The notes under the pieces: model-generated
Told to the model about the DNA's origin: nothing
What the model saw: only the letters and a program-made list of their open reading frames with translations
Databases searched by the model: none
Program-made: the position numbers and the translations under genes
Assembly: GCA_900197615.1 (NCBI GenBank)
Contig: FZLR01000022.1
Coordinates: 1-38,698, forward strand
Source: Rhodospirillaceae bacterium Spongia-Bin9
Lineage (GTDB): Bacteria > Pseudomonadota > Alphaproteobacteria > Bin65
Direction of reading: 5' to 3'
DNA: 38,698 nucleotides
Shown here: positions 24,536 to 32,709 of the stretch, piece after piece
Numbering within the stretch: the stretch's first letter is position 1
Layout: every line of letters begins with the position of its first letter

Positions 24536-25081
24536 TTATGCGTCGGTCTTGGACACCCAGGGAATGCGCCCGAATTCGATTCCCTCGTCGCGCAGCGCTT
24601 CCGATTCGTCGTCCGTGGCCTCGCCGTAGATGCTGCGCTGCCCGGTCTCGCCATAGTGGATCTTGCGCGCTTCGTCGGCGAATTTCGGGCCGACATAATC
24701 GGCATTCTTCTCGACATGGCGGCGCATTTCGACCATCGCCTCGCGGATCTTGCCCATGACATGGATGCGCTTGGCGTCTTCGGCCGAAACCGGCGCCGGC
24801 GGGGCGGTGGGCGGGGCGGAAGCCGATGCGGAAGCCGATTCGGGGGCCGGTCCGGAAGAGGCTTCATCGCCGCCATCGCGGTCCGCCGGAAGAGGTTCGT
24901 CCCGCCGGGTCGCCTTGGTGCCGGAGAGCGCCGGGGCCATCGGGGCGCGGCGCACCTCGGCCGAGCCGCAATCCGGGCAGGAGACCGCACCGGCGGCCTC
25001 CAGGGTTTCGTAGGTTTTCGAATCCCTGTACCAGCCTTCGAATTCGTGGCCGGCCCGGCAGCGGACGGCGTAGCGGATCAT
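24536..25081 (-). CDS. DUF1178 family protein
   Basis: 181-residue protein typical of alphaproteobacteria, function unknown. The N-terminal zinc-ribbon-like part (MIRYAVRCRAGHEFEGWYRD, then SCPDCGSAEVRRAPMAPAL) and the C-terminal block (MGKIREAMVEMRRHVEKNADYVG, GPKFADEARKIHYGE, RSIYGEATDDE, LRDEGIEFGRIPW) are both conserved DUF1178 segments. Between them is a low-complexity linker of Ala/Ser/Pro repeats (residues about 79-99) that is longer than I would expect. ATG at 25081 is immediate to the first strand. Divergent from the methyltransferase at 25181. Confidence 0.9.
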   Translation of the reverse strand: MIRYAVRCRAGHEFEGWYRDSKTYETLEAAGAVSCPDCGSAEVRRAPMAPALSGTKATRRDEPLPADRDGGDEASSGPAPESASASASAPPTAPPAPVSAEDAKRIHVMGKIREAMVEMRRHVEKNADYVGPKFADEARKIHYGETGQRSIYGEATDDESEALRDEGIEFGRIPWVSKTDA

Positions 25082-25180
25082 CGAGCACCCTGCCGGCTGC
25101 AGGGCGTATTCTGGCAGGATTCGGAAATCATAGCGGAAATTTAGGGATTATGGCGCGTCAACGGAAGGGCTTTCGGCGCG

Positions 25181-25762
25181 ATGATTGAGCCGGCGGGCGA
25201 CGAGACTGCGGCCGGGCCGAGCCGCTGGGTGGCGCGCTTCCTGCCGCCGGCGACCGCGGCCGGGGGCCGTGTTCTCGATCTCGCGGCCGGCCGCGGACGG
25301 CATATCCGGCTGGCCCGGTTGCGCGGCTGGCAGGTAACCGGCGTGGACCGCGAGGCCGGCGCGCTGGCCGGCCTGGCCGCCAAAGACGAGGGAATATCCG
25401 CGCTGAGGATGGACCTGGAGGCCGGCGACGCCGCCGATACGGCGCAGGCCCTCGAGGCAGGCGGGCCGTTCGATATCGTCATCGTCTGCAACTATCTCCA
25501 TCGCCCGCTGCTGCCGCACCTGCCGGCGCTGCTCAAGCCGGAGGGGCACCTGATCTACGAGACCTTCATGGCGGGCAACGAGATCTGGGGACGGCCGCGC
25601 AACCCGGATTTCCTGCTCCGTCCCGGCGAATTGCTGACGGCGTTCGGCGAATTGCTGACGGTGCTGGCCTTCGAACAGGGCTACACCGCCGATCCCTCGC
25701 CCCGCGTTGTCCAGCGGTTTGCCGGCGCCGCGGGCGACCCCGTCTTGCCGGACCCCGCCTGA
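25181..25762 (+). CDS. Small class I SAM-dependent methyltransferase (TehB-like)
   Basis: 193 residues. Motif [29 protein letters not shown] is at about 30-57. [33 protein letters not shown] supplies motifs II-III. The pattern [10 protein letters not shown] and the [21 protein letters not shown]-terminal segment are common to a small group found beside his genes or alone. The substrate is unknown; tellurite-resistance TehB is a relative but not a safe assignment. Followed 97 bp later by hisF in the same direction. A 12-codon open frame at 25150-25188 overlaps the start codon. Confidence 0.8.
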   Translation: MIEPAGDETAAGPSRWVARFLPPATAAGGRVLDLAAGRGRHIRLARLRGWQVTGVDREAGALAGLAAKDEGISALRMDLEAGDAADTAQALEAGGPFDIVIVCNYLHRPLLPHLPALLKPEGHLIYETFMAGNEIWGRPRNPDFLLRPGELLTAFGELLTVLAFEQGYTADPSPRVVQRFAGAAGDPVLPDPA

Positions 25763-25859
25763 GATCGGGCCGGACTTTTCTTTTGACCGGCGCTCGCGCA
25801 TGATCGCCGCCGAACCGCCGGCGCTCGCGCATGCTGCCGGAGGCGCCACCGGTGACGGC

Positions 25860-26675
25860 ATGCTGAAGACCCGCATCATCCCCTGCCTCGACGTCAAGGA
25901 CGGCCGCGTCGTCAAGGGCGTGAGTTTCGTCGATCTGATCGACGCCGGCGATCCGGTCGAGCAGGCGAAGCTGTACGACCGGGAAGGCGCCGACGAACTG
26001 TGCTTCCTCGACATCACCGCCAGCCACGAAAACCGCGACACGATCTACGATGTCGTCGACCGCACCGTCGCCTCCTGCTTCATGCCGGTCACCGTCGGCG
26101 GCGGGGTGCGCGAGGTCGAGGATATCCGCAAGCTGCTGCTCGCCGGCACCGACAAGGTCTCGATCAACACCGCCGCGGTGCATCGGCCGGAATTCGTGCA
26201 GGAGGCCGCCAACAAGTTCGGCAGCCAGTGCATCGTCGTCGCCATCGACGCCAAGCGGAGGGCGGGCGGCCCGAACGCCGGCGGCTTCGAGATTTACACC
26301 CATGGCGGGCGCACGGCGACCGGGCTTGAGGCGATTGCCTGGGCGCAGCGGATGGCGGCGTACGGCGCCGGCGAACTGCTGCTGACCTCGATGGACCGGG
26401 ACGGCACCAAGGCCGGGTTCGATCTCGACCTGACCCGGGCGATCGCCGATGCGGTGCCGGTGCCGGTAATAGCGTCGGGCGGCGTCGGCACGCTGGACCA
26501 CCTGGTCGACGGCGTCGTTCAGGGCCATGCCTCGGCGGTCCTGGCGGCCTCCATCTTCCATTTCGGCACCTTTACGATTGCCGAGGCCAAGACCCATATG
26601 GCGGCGGCCGGCGTGCCGGTGCGCCCGCACCGGCCGGAACCGGCGGCGGAAACAGGGGCGGAGGCAGCGGCGTGA
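25860..26675 (+). CDS. hisF: Imidazole glycerol phosphate synthase, cyclase subunit HisF
   Basis: 271-residue TIM-barrel that condenses PRFAR with ammonia from HisH to imidazole-glycerol phosphate and AICAR in histidine synthesis. [16 protein letters not shown] places catalytic Asp11; AIDAKR holds the second Asp (about 130). Phosphate-binding loops are TVGGGVR and IASGGVG. The C-terminus runs about 15 residues beyond the usual end as a Pro/Glu/Ala-rich tail. ATG at 25860 is the family start, although the frame is open upstream. Its stop overlaps the hisE start (GTGA). HisH, HisA and HisB, usual neighbours, are absent on the upstream side. Confidence 0.94.
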   Translation: MLKTRIIPCLDVKDGRVVKGVSFVDLIDAGDPVEQAKLYDREGADELCFLDITASHENRDTIYDVVDRTVASCFMPVTVGGGVREVEDIRKLLLAGTDKVSINTAAVHRPEFVQEAANKFGSQCIVVAIDAKRRAGGPNAGGFEIYTHGGRTATGLEAIAWAQRMAAYGAGELLLTSMDRDGTKAGFDLDLTRAIADAVPVPVIASGGVGTLDHLVDGVVQGHASAVLAASIFHFGTFTIAEAKTHMAAAGVPVRPHRPEPAAETGAEAAA

Positions 26676-27019
26676 ATCGGAACGACCCCGAAAGCCGGCA
26701 TGTGCTGGACGCCCTGTTCGAGACTATCGAGAGGCGGCGCGATGCCGACCCCACGTCTTCATGGACCGCCCGGCTGCTCGCCGGCGGCGTTCCGGCTGTC
26801 GCAAAAAAGACCGGCGAGGAAGCGGTCGAAACCATCCTCGCCGCCATGGCGGAAGACCGGGACGCGCTGGCTGCGGAGAGCGCCGACCTGCTCTACCACC
26901 TGCTGGTGCTGTGGGCGGCCTGCGGCGTGAGCCCGGAGCAGGTGTGGCAGGAACTGGAGCGGCGGGAAGGCATGTCCGGCATTGCCGAGAAGGCCGCCCG
27001 GAAGCCATCGCGGGAATAA
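26672..27019 (+). CDS. hisE: Phosphoribosyl-ATP pyrophosphatase HisE
   Basis: 115-residue all-helical MazG-like enzyme that hydrolyses phosphoribosyl-ATP to phosphoribosyl-AMP, the second step of histidine synthesis. The signature helix set is [26 protein letters not shown] and [17 protein letters not shown], with the Mg-binding Glu/Asp residues (EEAVE and ESADL). Start is GTG at 26672, overlapping the hisF stop by 4 bases, so translational coupling is likely. Not fused to HisI. The HIT gene follows 19 bp later, an arrangement common in alphaproteobacteria. Confidence 0.93.
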   Translation: MNRNDPESRHVLDALFETIERRRDADPTSSWTARLLAGGVPAVAKKTGEEAVETILAAMAEDRDALAAESADLLYHLLVLWAACGVSPEQVWQELERREGMSGIAEKAARKPSRE

Positions 27020-27038
27020 TATTGGAGGAGGCCGGCCG

Positions 27039-27407
27039 ATGAGCTACGACCCGAACAACATCTTCGCCAAGATCCTGCGCGGCGAGATTCCCTGCGACAG
27101 GGTCCATGAAAACGACCATGCGCTGGCGTTCCGGGACATCGCCCCGCAGACGCCGGTGCACGTGCTGGTCATCCCGAAAGGCGCCTATCTCGACCTGACG
27201 GATTTTGCGGCCAATGCGAGCGCCGAAGAGGTCGCCGGCTTCATCCGCGCGCTCGGCGAGACGGCGCAGATGCTGGGCATTACCGGAGACGGCTACCGGG
27301 CGCTCACCAACATCGGCGAACACGGCCTGCAGGAGGTGCCGCACTTCCACGTCCACCTGTTCGGCGGCCAGCCCCTCGGCCGCATGATCAAGCCGCCGGG
27401 GAAGTAG
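27039..27407 (+). CDS. HIT-family nucleotide hydrolase
   Basis: 122-residue histidine-triad protein (HINT/PKCI type), a purine nucleoside phosphoramidase or adenylate hydrolase. The active-site triad is complete as VPHFHVHLFGG near residue 98-108. NIFAKILRGEIPCDRVHE at the N-terminus and APQTPVHVLVIPKG are classic family blocks. Start ATG at 27039 has GGAGGAG 8-14 bases upstream. Last gene of the hisF-hisE-HIT run. Confidence 0.92.
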   Translation: MSYDPNNIFAKILRGEIPCDRVHENDHALAFRDIAPQTPVHVLVIPKGAYLDLTDFAANASAEEVAGFIRALGETAQMLGITGDGYRALTNIGEHGLQEVPHFHVHLFGGQPLGRMIKPPGK

Positions 27408-27447
27408 GCGGTGCGGTTTGCGGCGCCCGTCGCCGCGAACATTCCGG

Positions 27448-27699
27448 TCAGGCGGCGTCCTGCCTGCCGATCCAGTCTCGCAACGCTTCGTCGATCCGGG
27501 TCTGCCAGCCGCGACCGTCGGCCTTGAAATGATCGATCACCTCCTGGGACAGCCGGATCGTGGTCGACACTTTCGGTTTGGCAACCGGCGGACGGCCCCG
27601 ACGGACGGTCGCCCCGGCGAATTTCTCGGGCCAGCCGTCCCTGGACAGGTCCGGCGCGGTGTCGGGATCGAAGTCCCGGGCTGTGGACGCTTCTTTCAT
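27448..27699 (-). CDS. BrnA-family antitoxin, without adjacent BrnT
   Basis: 83-residue protein of the BrnA antitoxin family, which binds its toxin BrnT and represses the brnTA promoter. The C-terminal part (GRPPVAKPKVSTTIRLSQEV, then IDHFKADGRGWQTRIDEALRDW) is the characteristic ribbon-helix-helix block. The N-terminal half is acidic and probably disordered, the toxin-binding part. ATG at 27699 is preferred, since frame similarity ends upstream of it. A brnT gene normally precedes brnA and overlaps it; here the 220 bp upstream is a cluster of palindromes with no toxin gene. Confidence 0.78.
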   Translation of the reverse strand: MKEASTARDFDPDTAPDLSRDGWPEKFAGATVRRGRPPVAKPKVSTTIRLSQEVIDHFKADGRGWQTRIDEALRDWIGRQDAA

Positions 27700-27758
27700 C
27701 GTTTTCGTACTCCGCCGTCGCGCGGCGCGTTCCTGTTCGGACCGGTCTGAAGATTTTT

Positions 27759-27890
27759 CTTCCCCCGCTTCAGCGGGGGAAGTGGCCTCGCACAGCGAGG
27801 TCGATGGGGGCGCCGTCCCAAAAACCGAATAAAGCGCCATGCGGCGCGCCGCCCCAAGTCAAGCCGGGCCTCTCCCTCTGTAGAGGGAGA
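27759..27890. repeat. Cluster of three palindromes (REP-like element)
   Basis: Three perfect inverted repeats lie within 132 bp. CTTCCCCCGC-TTCA-GCGGGGGAAG is at 27759-27782. CCTCGC-ACA-GCGAGG is at 27786-27800. TCTCCCTC-TGTA-GAGGGAGA is at 27871-27890. None has a following T-run in either orientation, so they are not ordinary terminators. They resemble dispersed extragenic palindromic elements, and occupy the space where brnT would be expected. Confidence 0.65.
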
Positions 27891-27920
27891 TGAAAAAAAC
27901 GGAAATTCGCCGGGCCGACC

Positions 27921-28481
27921 CTAGTTATTCGGCGTTTCGCGCGGAGCGTATTTGTTGAGGATACGCTGTAGCGTGCGCCGGTGCATATTCAGCCGGCGCG
28001 CGGTTTCCGACACGTTGCGGTCGCACTGCTCGTAGACGCGCTGGATATGCTCCCAGCGCACCCGGTCGGCCGACATCGGATTTTCCGGCGGGCCGGGCAA
28101 CGGCCGGTCGGTGTTGAGGAGCGCCGCCTCGATCTGGTCGGCATCGGCCGGCTTGGGCAGATAGTCCACGGCGCCGGCCTTCACGGCAGCAACGGCGGTC
28201 GCGATGTTGCCGTAACCGGTCAGCATGATGACCCGGCAGTCCGGTTTGACCTCGTGCAGGGCGGCCACGACATCCAGGCCGCTGCCGTCGCCCAGGCGCA
28301 GATCGATCACTGCATAGTCCGGCATTTCCGATTTGGCGCAGGCCACACCCTGGGCGGCGCTTTCCGCCGCCACGACGTTGAAGCCGCGGCGCTCCATCGC
28401 CAGGATCAGGCGCTGCCGCAATGGCCTGTCGTCGTCGACGACCAGAAGTTTCCCTTTACTGTCCTGCGTGTTCTCCGACAC
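27921..28481 (-). CDS. regA: Redox response regulator RegA (ActR/PrrA)
   Basis: 186-residue response regulator that, with RegB, controls respiration, nitrogen and carbon metabolism in response to redox state. Receiver: VVDDD at 14-18, phospho-acceptor Asp60 (VIDLRLGDG) and Lys in YLPKPAD. The C-terminal Fis-type HTH is the hallmark invariant block SETARRLNMHRRTLQRILNK. GTG at 28481 has GGAG 8 bases upstream and begins the conserved N-terminus. It overlaps the end of regB by 26 bases, so the genes are translated together. Confidence 0.93.
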   Translation of the reverse strand: MSENTQDSKGKLLVVDDDRPLRQRLILAMERRGFNVVAAESAAQGVACAKSEMPDYAVIDLRLGDGSGLDVVAALHEVKPDCRVIMLTGYGNIATAVAAVKAGAVDYLPKPADADQIEAALLNTDRPLPGPPENPMSADRVRWEHIQRVYEQCDRNVSETARRLNMHRRTLQRILNKYAPRETPNN

Positions 28482-29820
28482 GTCCGGTCTCCGAAGTTGC
28501 GTGTTCGAGATCCCGGCGCGGCCAGGTAATTCGAACGATGGCGCCTGCGCCCCACCAATCCCACCAATCCTGATTGGCGAACCGCAGTGTGGCGCCCGTA
28601 CGATTGAGCAGATTCTGGGCGATGAACACCCCCAGCCCCATATGCTCGCCTTCGCCGTCCGCACCGGCACGAGTCGAAACATAAGGCTCGCCGAGGCGGT
28701 CTAGCAAGTGCGCTGAAAATCCCGGACCGTCATCGATGATCTCCACGGTCACCGTTTCGGCATCCCAGCGCCCGCGCAGGATGACTTCGGCGTCGGCGAA
28801 CTGGATGGCGTTCTGGATCAGGGTGCCGACGGCGCGGAGAAACTCAGGGCTGCGGGTCAGCACCGGTTCGGGGCTGCCCGGCGCCTCGCCGACCGGGCGG
28901 AAATCGCGCGTGAGATTGACGGATTCGGTCAGGTACGGCCGGGCAGACTCGTCGAGCATGGTGCCGAGGGGAAGCCGGCTGTAGGGCTCGCCGCCCTCGG
29001 TCTCGGGCTTGCGGCTCAACTCCATCAAAATTTCGCGGCACCGGGCCGTCTGTTCCAGGATCAGCTCGACATCGTCGGTCATCGGGCTGCCGGGCTTCAG
29101 ATCGTGGCTCAGCTCCTTTGCCGTAACCGCGATGGTCGCCAGCGGCGTGCCGAGTTCGTGGGCCGCCGCCGCAGCCAGCCCGCCGAGCGACGACAGGCGC
29201 TGCTCGTGTTCGAGCGCCACCTGCGCTGCGGTCAGCGCATCCTGCATCCGCCGGCCCTCCTCGGCGACGCTGCCGACGAAGGCGGCGATGAACAGGCCGC
29301 CGATCGCCAGGGCCTGCCACACGCCGAGTACATAGAATACCGGCAGCTCGAGGATCGGCTCCGGCCCGGGCAGCGGTTGGTACCGGAAGGCCAGCACGCT
29401 GATGCAGACGGCGACGAGCAGGCCGAGGCTGAGCGTGCTGATGCGCGACAGCACCGAGGCCGAGACCACCACCGAGGCGAGAAGCATCACGGCGAACGGA
29501 TTTTGCAGGCCGCCGGTGAGATAGAGCAGCGTCGACAGTTGCAGGATATCGTAGGCCAGCCAGAGCGCCGCCGACCGGTCGGACAGGGTTCCGCTCATCG
29601 GCCGGGTCAGCGTGATGCCGGTGTTGACCGCCGCCGACACGGCAACCGTCAGCAGGCAGGCGAGCAACGGTAACGAATAGTTCAGGCCGAAATTGACGAT
29701 CACCAGCGCCGCCAACTGTCCCCCGACGGCGACCCACCTTATGTACACAAGCGTCCGCAGGCGGACCCGCCCCGGTTTCGGAGCGGCAATACGGCGGATC
29801 GCGGCGAGTTTGGCTTTCAT
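28456..29820 (-). CDS. regB: Redox sensor histidine kinase RegB (ActS/PrrB)
   Basis: 454-residue inner-membrane kinase with six predicted membrane helices (about 25-185). The ubiquinone-sensing heptapeptide GGLQNPF is intact at 103-109. The dimerisation box HELGTPL has phospho-His221. The redox-active cysteine is Cys261 in QTARCREIL. The ATP-binding lid shows NAIQFAD, DDGPGF and GLGVFIAQNLL. All known RegB control points are thus present. ATG at 29820; regA follows with a 26-base overlap. senC/cox-type neighbours that accompany reg genes in Rhodobacter are absent here. Confidence 0.93.
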   Translation of the reverse strand: MKAKLAAIRRIAAPKPGRVRLRTLVYIRWVAVGGQLAALVIVNFGLNYSLPLLACLLTVAVSAAVNTGITLTRPMSGTLSDRSAALWLAYDILQLSTLLYLTGGLQNPFAVMLLASVVVSASVLSRISTLSLGLLVAVCISVLAFRYQPLPGPEPILELPVFYVLGVWQALAIGGLFIAAFVGSVAEEGRRMQDALTAAQVALEHEQRLSSLGGLAAAAAHELGTPLATIAVTAKELSHDLKPGSPMTDDVELILEQTARCREILMELSRKPETEGGEPYSRLPLGTMLDESARPYLTESVNLTRDFRPVGEAPGSPEPVLTRSPEFLRAVGTLIQNAIQFADAEVILRGRWDAETVTVEIIDDGPGFSAHLLDRLGEPYVSTRAGADGEGEHMGLGVFIAQNLLNRTGATLRFANQDWWDWWGAGAIVRITWPRRDLEHATSETGRVGEHAGQ

Positions 29821-29976
29821 GGTCCGGTTGTCATGGCCCCCGGCGGTTCGAAGCGGTTCTTCGGGCCTGCCCGATCGAACGGAACGGGTTCAGTACTGAC
29901 GAAGGCGGGCGATGTTCGCAAGGCGAATGATAACGATGCCGATCTCAGGCCCGATCGCAGGCCCGGTTGAAATTCC

Positions 29977-30756
29977 GTGAGCGGACCGCAGGACGGCGAC
30001 CCGCCGGCGGCCATCCGGGTTTCCAGGCTGACCAAATCCTATGGCGACGTCCTGGCCGTCAACCGCCTGTCGTTCAGCGTGCCGGTAGGAACGACGGCGG
30101 CGCTGCTGGGCGGCAACGGCGCGGGCAAGACCACGACGATCTCGATGTTGCTGGGGCTGCTCCTGCCGACCCACGGACGGGTTTCGGTGCTCGGCGTCGA
30201 CATGCTGAAGCGGCGCTACGACGTGCTGCCGCGCATGAACTTCTCCTCGCCTTACGTCGATCTGCCGAAGCGGCTGAGTGCGCGCGAAAATCTGATGGTC
30301 TATGCCCGGCTCTACGGCCTGAAGAAGCCGTCCCGTCGGATCGGTGACCTGGCCGGAGAGCTGGATCTGACCGCCTTCATGGACCGGCCGAGCGGCACGC
30401 TGTCCGCCGGGCAGCGAACCCGCCTCGCGCTGGCCAAGGCGCTGCTCAATGAGCCGGACGTCCTCCTGCTCGACGAACCGACGGCCTCCCTCGACCCGGA
30501 CACCGGCGACCGCATCCGGAGCTACCTGGAGGCCTACCGGGATACGCGGCAGGCTACCATCCTGCTGGCCTCGCACAACATGGCGGAGGTGGAGCGCCTG
30601 TGCAGCCAGGTGATGATGATGCGCGCCGGGCGGATCGTCGACCAGGGCAGCCCGGCCGAACTGATCCGCCGCTACGGCCGCGCCAATCTGGAGGACGTGT
30701 TCCTCGATATCGCCCGCCACCGGCGGACGGGCGATGCCCGGGAGGCGGCGGCGTGA
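29977..30756 (+). CDS. ABC-2-type exporter, ATP-binding subunit
   Basis: 259-residue ATPase. Walker A GGNGAGKT, a Q-loop MNFSSPY in place of the usual Gln-containing segment, signature LSAGQ, Walker B VLLLDEP and the H-loop LASHNM are all in order. Layout matches multidrug or polysaccharide exporters of the NodI/CcmA type. Substrate unknown. GTG at 29977 has GTTGAAATTCC upstream with no strong SD. It overlaps the permease start by 4 bases (GTGA), so the two subunits are coupled. Divergent from regB across 156 bp. Confidence 0.87.
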   Translation: MSGPQDGDPPAAIRVSRLTKSYGDVLAVNRLSFSVPVGTTAALLGGNGAGKTTTISMLLGLLLPTHGRVSVLGVDMLKRRYDVLPRMNFSSPYVDLPKRLSARENLMVYARLYGLKKPSRRIGDLAGELDLTAFMDRPSGTLSAGQRTRLALAKALLNEPDVLLLDEPTASLDPDTGDRIRSYLEAYRDTRQATILLASHNMAEVERLCSQVMMMRAGRIVDQGSPAELIRRYGRANLEDVFLDIARHRRTGDAREAAA

Positions 30757-31589
30757 GCCCGGCCGAGGCCAAAGTCGCGGGCACCAGAGGCCCGATCGCC
30801 TCGTGGCGGCGCCTGCAGGCGATGGTCCTGCGCTACGTCTACCTCTACCGCGGATCGTGGCCGCGCCTGCTGGAACTGACCTACTGGCCGACCCTGCAAA
30901 TGGTCATGTGGGGCTTCCTCACAATATTTCTGGCGAGCAAGTCCGGCTTTTTCGTCCAGGCCGGCGGAGTGCTGATCGCCGCCGTCCTGCTGTGGGACGT
31001 GCTGTTCCGGTCTTCGCTCGGCGTCAGCCTGTCCTTCCTCGAGGAGATGTGGTCGCGCAATCTCGGCCATATCTTCGTCAGCCCGCTGCGGCCCGGCGAA
31101 TTCGTCGCCGCGCTGACGCTGATGTCGCTGCTCCGCGTCCTGATCGGCGTGATTCCGGCCGCGTTGCTGGCGATCTGGCTCTACGAGTACTCGGTCTTCG
31201 ACATGGGGCTGCCGCTGATCGCCTTTTTCACCAACCTCCAGGTCATGGGCTGGTCGTTCGGGCTGATCGTGTGCGGCCTGCTGATGCGCTACGGCCTGGG
31301 GGCGGAGAGCATCGCCTGGTTCGCGATCTTCGCCATCGCCCCGTTCAGCGCGATCTATTATCCGCTGTCGGTGATGCCGGACTGGCTGCAATGGATCGCG
31401 GGCATCCTGCCATCGACCCATGTCTTCGAAGGGATGCGGTCCGTCCTGATCGACAAGACCTTCCGGACCGACCTGCTGTTCAACGCCGTCGCCCTGAACG
31501 CCGTTTACCTGACCGTCGCCGTCGCGGTTTTCCTGCGCTTCTTCCGCTCGGCGCGGGAGCGCGGCCTGATCCTCCAGATCGGCGAATAG
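30753..31589 (+). CDS. ABC-2-type exporter, permease subunit
   Basis: 278-residue membrane protein with six predicted helices between residues about 35 and 268, including LIAAVLLWDVLFRSSLGVSLSFLEE and AIAPFSAIYYPLSVMPDWLQWI. The latter is the conserved ABC-2 motif before the last helix pair. Partner of the upstream ATPase; start GTG at 30753 overlaps its stop. Resembles NodJ-like permeases. Substrate not predictable from sequence. Confidence 0.87.
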   Translation: MSPAEAKVAGTRGPIASWRRLQAMVLRYVYLYRGSWPRLLELTYWPTLQMVMWGFLTIFLASKSGFFVQAGGVLIAAVLLWDVLFRSSLGVSLSFLEEMWSRNLGHIFVSPLRPGEFVAALTLMSLLRVLIGVIPAALLAIWLYEYSVFDMGLPLIAFFTNLQVMGWSFGLIVCGLLMRYGLGAESIAWFAIFAIAPFSAIYYPLSVMPDWLQWIAGILPSTHVFEGMRSVLIDKTFRTDLLFNAVALNAVYLTVAVAVFLRFFRSARERGLILQIGE

Positions 31590-31703
31590 GAGGCCGGGCG
31601 CGGACCCAGGGAAAGGCCGCAACGCGGAGTCCGGTTCCGGTCCCGGCGGAGGGACGGTGGGGGCGGGTCTCGAACGCGCCCTTACAGCTGTTCCGGACCC
31701 GCG

Positions 31704-31786
31704 CCGGACACACTGCCGGACACATCGGATGTCTGGTCCTGTCGGGACCGGGCAAGATAACCTATAATTCGACTCGAAGTGTCCGG
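31704..31786 (+). promoter_or_regulatory. Repeat-flanked candidate promoter before the CobS-like gene
   Basis: CCGGACACA occurs twice (31704-31712 and 31716-31724, 12 bp apart) and TGTCCGG, its inverse core, at 31780-31786. Between them is TATAAT at 31763-31768 on the plus strand, about 60 bp before the start codon; no good -35 is visible. I looked for a cobalamin riboswitch in this 239-bp gap and did not find its conserved box. Confidence 0.3.
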
Positions 31787-31828
31787 CCGGCCCCGGGATG
31801 CACAATCGGGCAGCCGCGGGCCGGGCGC

Positions 31829-32689
31829 ATGAGGAAGCGGACGATGACTACGGATGATCGGGGCGACGATCGGGGCGACGACCGACGCGACAATCCGGAC
31901 GACGATCCGGACACCTGGCTCGGCGTTTCCCGGCAGAGTGGCGATGGCCCATCCGAGGGAGCCGGCTGGTTTCGCGACTGCCGCAACGCCGCGATCGTCC
32001 TGACCGGCTGGCCGCTCGGCCGGCGCGGCGAGATCGGCCCGGCTGCCGAGGCCGATAGCCGCCGCGCCTTCGTTCCGGTCGGCCTGGCGCTGGGCCTGGC
32101 GGCAGCCCTGTTCGGCTGGATCGCCGACGGTCTCGGCCTGCAGATCTTCGGTGCGGCCGTCTTCGCCGCGGTTACGGTCGTCATTCTGACCAATGCGCGG
32201 GCCGAAAGCGGCGCCGCCGGCGCGGCGGCCGACCTTGCCCAAACCGAAGCCGGCTCCGACCGGCGTTTCGCGCTGATTGCCGGCTGCGTCGGCGCCATCC
32301 TGCTTGCCCGTGTCGCCGGGCTGAGCGCCATAACGCCGCTGGCGGATATGCTGGGCGCGCTGATCGCTGCGCAAGTCCTGTCGGGGGCAGCCATGGCGCT
32401 GGCAACCCTGGCCGCCGGGTCCGAGCATACGGATTCGCCGTTCGACCCCCAACGCGACAGGAGCGGCAGCGTCGCGCTGTGGACCGGCGGAGCCGCCGCC
32501 CTGCTGCTTGCCATCCTGTTCGTCGGCCTGTGGACCGGCCTGCTGGCCGCTGCGGCGGTCCTGCTGGTTGCCGCGCTGGTCTGGGGCTCGGCGGAAATTT
32601 GCGGGATGCCGCGGGACCGGAATTTCCTGTACACGATCCGCATCAAGACGGAACTGGCGGTCATCGTCACGGTCGCCGCCGTTCTCTAA
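31829..32689 (+). CDS. CobS-fold membrane protein lacking the catalytic aspartates
   Basis: 286 residues (281 if ATG 31844 is used). The low-complexity Asp/Arg N-terminus arises from a duplicated GATCGGGGCGAC. From residue 53 the layout follows adenosylcobinamide-GDP ribazoletransferase: AAIVLTGWPLG for the usual LTRLP block, FVPVGLALG, and six helices ending in TELAVIVTVAAVL. In CobS the motif EDGLADTADG carries the metal-binding Asp residues; aligned without gaps, this protein reads ESGAAGAAAD (126-135), so all three Asp positions become Ser, Gly and Ala. The DSRIGTYG motif is missing too. It is followed 20 bp later by a CobC-like phosphatase. It is probably not an active cobalamin synthase; a membrane scaffold role is inference. 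Confidence 0.68.
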   Translation: MRKRTMTTDDRGDDRGDDRRDNPDDDPDTWLGVSRQSGDGPSEGAGWFRDCRNAAIVLTGWPLGRRGEIGPAAEADSRRAFVPVGLALGLAAALFGWIADGLGLQIFGAAVFAAVTVVILTNARAESGAAGAAADLAQTEAGSDRRFALIAGCVGAILLARVAGLSAITPLADMLGALIAAQVLSGAAMALATLAAGSEHTDSPFDPQRDRSGSVALWTGGAAALLLAILFVGLWTGLLAAAAVLLVAALVWGSAEICGMPRDRNFLYTIRIKTELAVIVTVAAVL

Positions 32690-32709
32690 CCGCACTTAAG
32701 GCCTCCCGG

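Noticed and set aside
24278-24990. Extension of the 74-codon gene to a 244-codon protein on the minus strand
   Set aside because: The extra part is Arg/Pro-rich low complexity, and overlaps the conserved DUF1178 gene in another frame.
25150-25188. 12-codon open frame ([12 protein letters not shown]) overlapping the start of the methyltransferase gene
   Set aside because: It has no clear ribosome-binding site and no codon bias or attenuator structure; such a frame is expected by chance.
27871-27890. TCTCCCTC-TGTA-GAGGGAGA as a terminator for regA or brnA
   Set aside because: It is followed by an A-run on the plus strand and by GGCCCGG on the minus strand, so no T-run supports termination. 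It is better explained as part of the palindrome cluster.
31590-31828. Cobalamin riboswitch before the CobS-like gene
   Set aside because: The conserved B12 box and the surrounding helices could not be found by eye, despite a GC-rich 239-bp leader.
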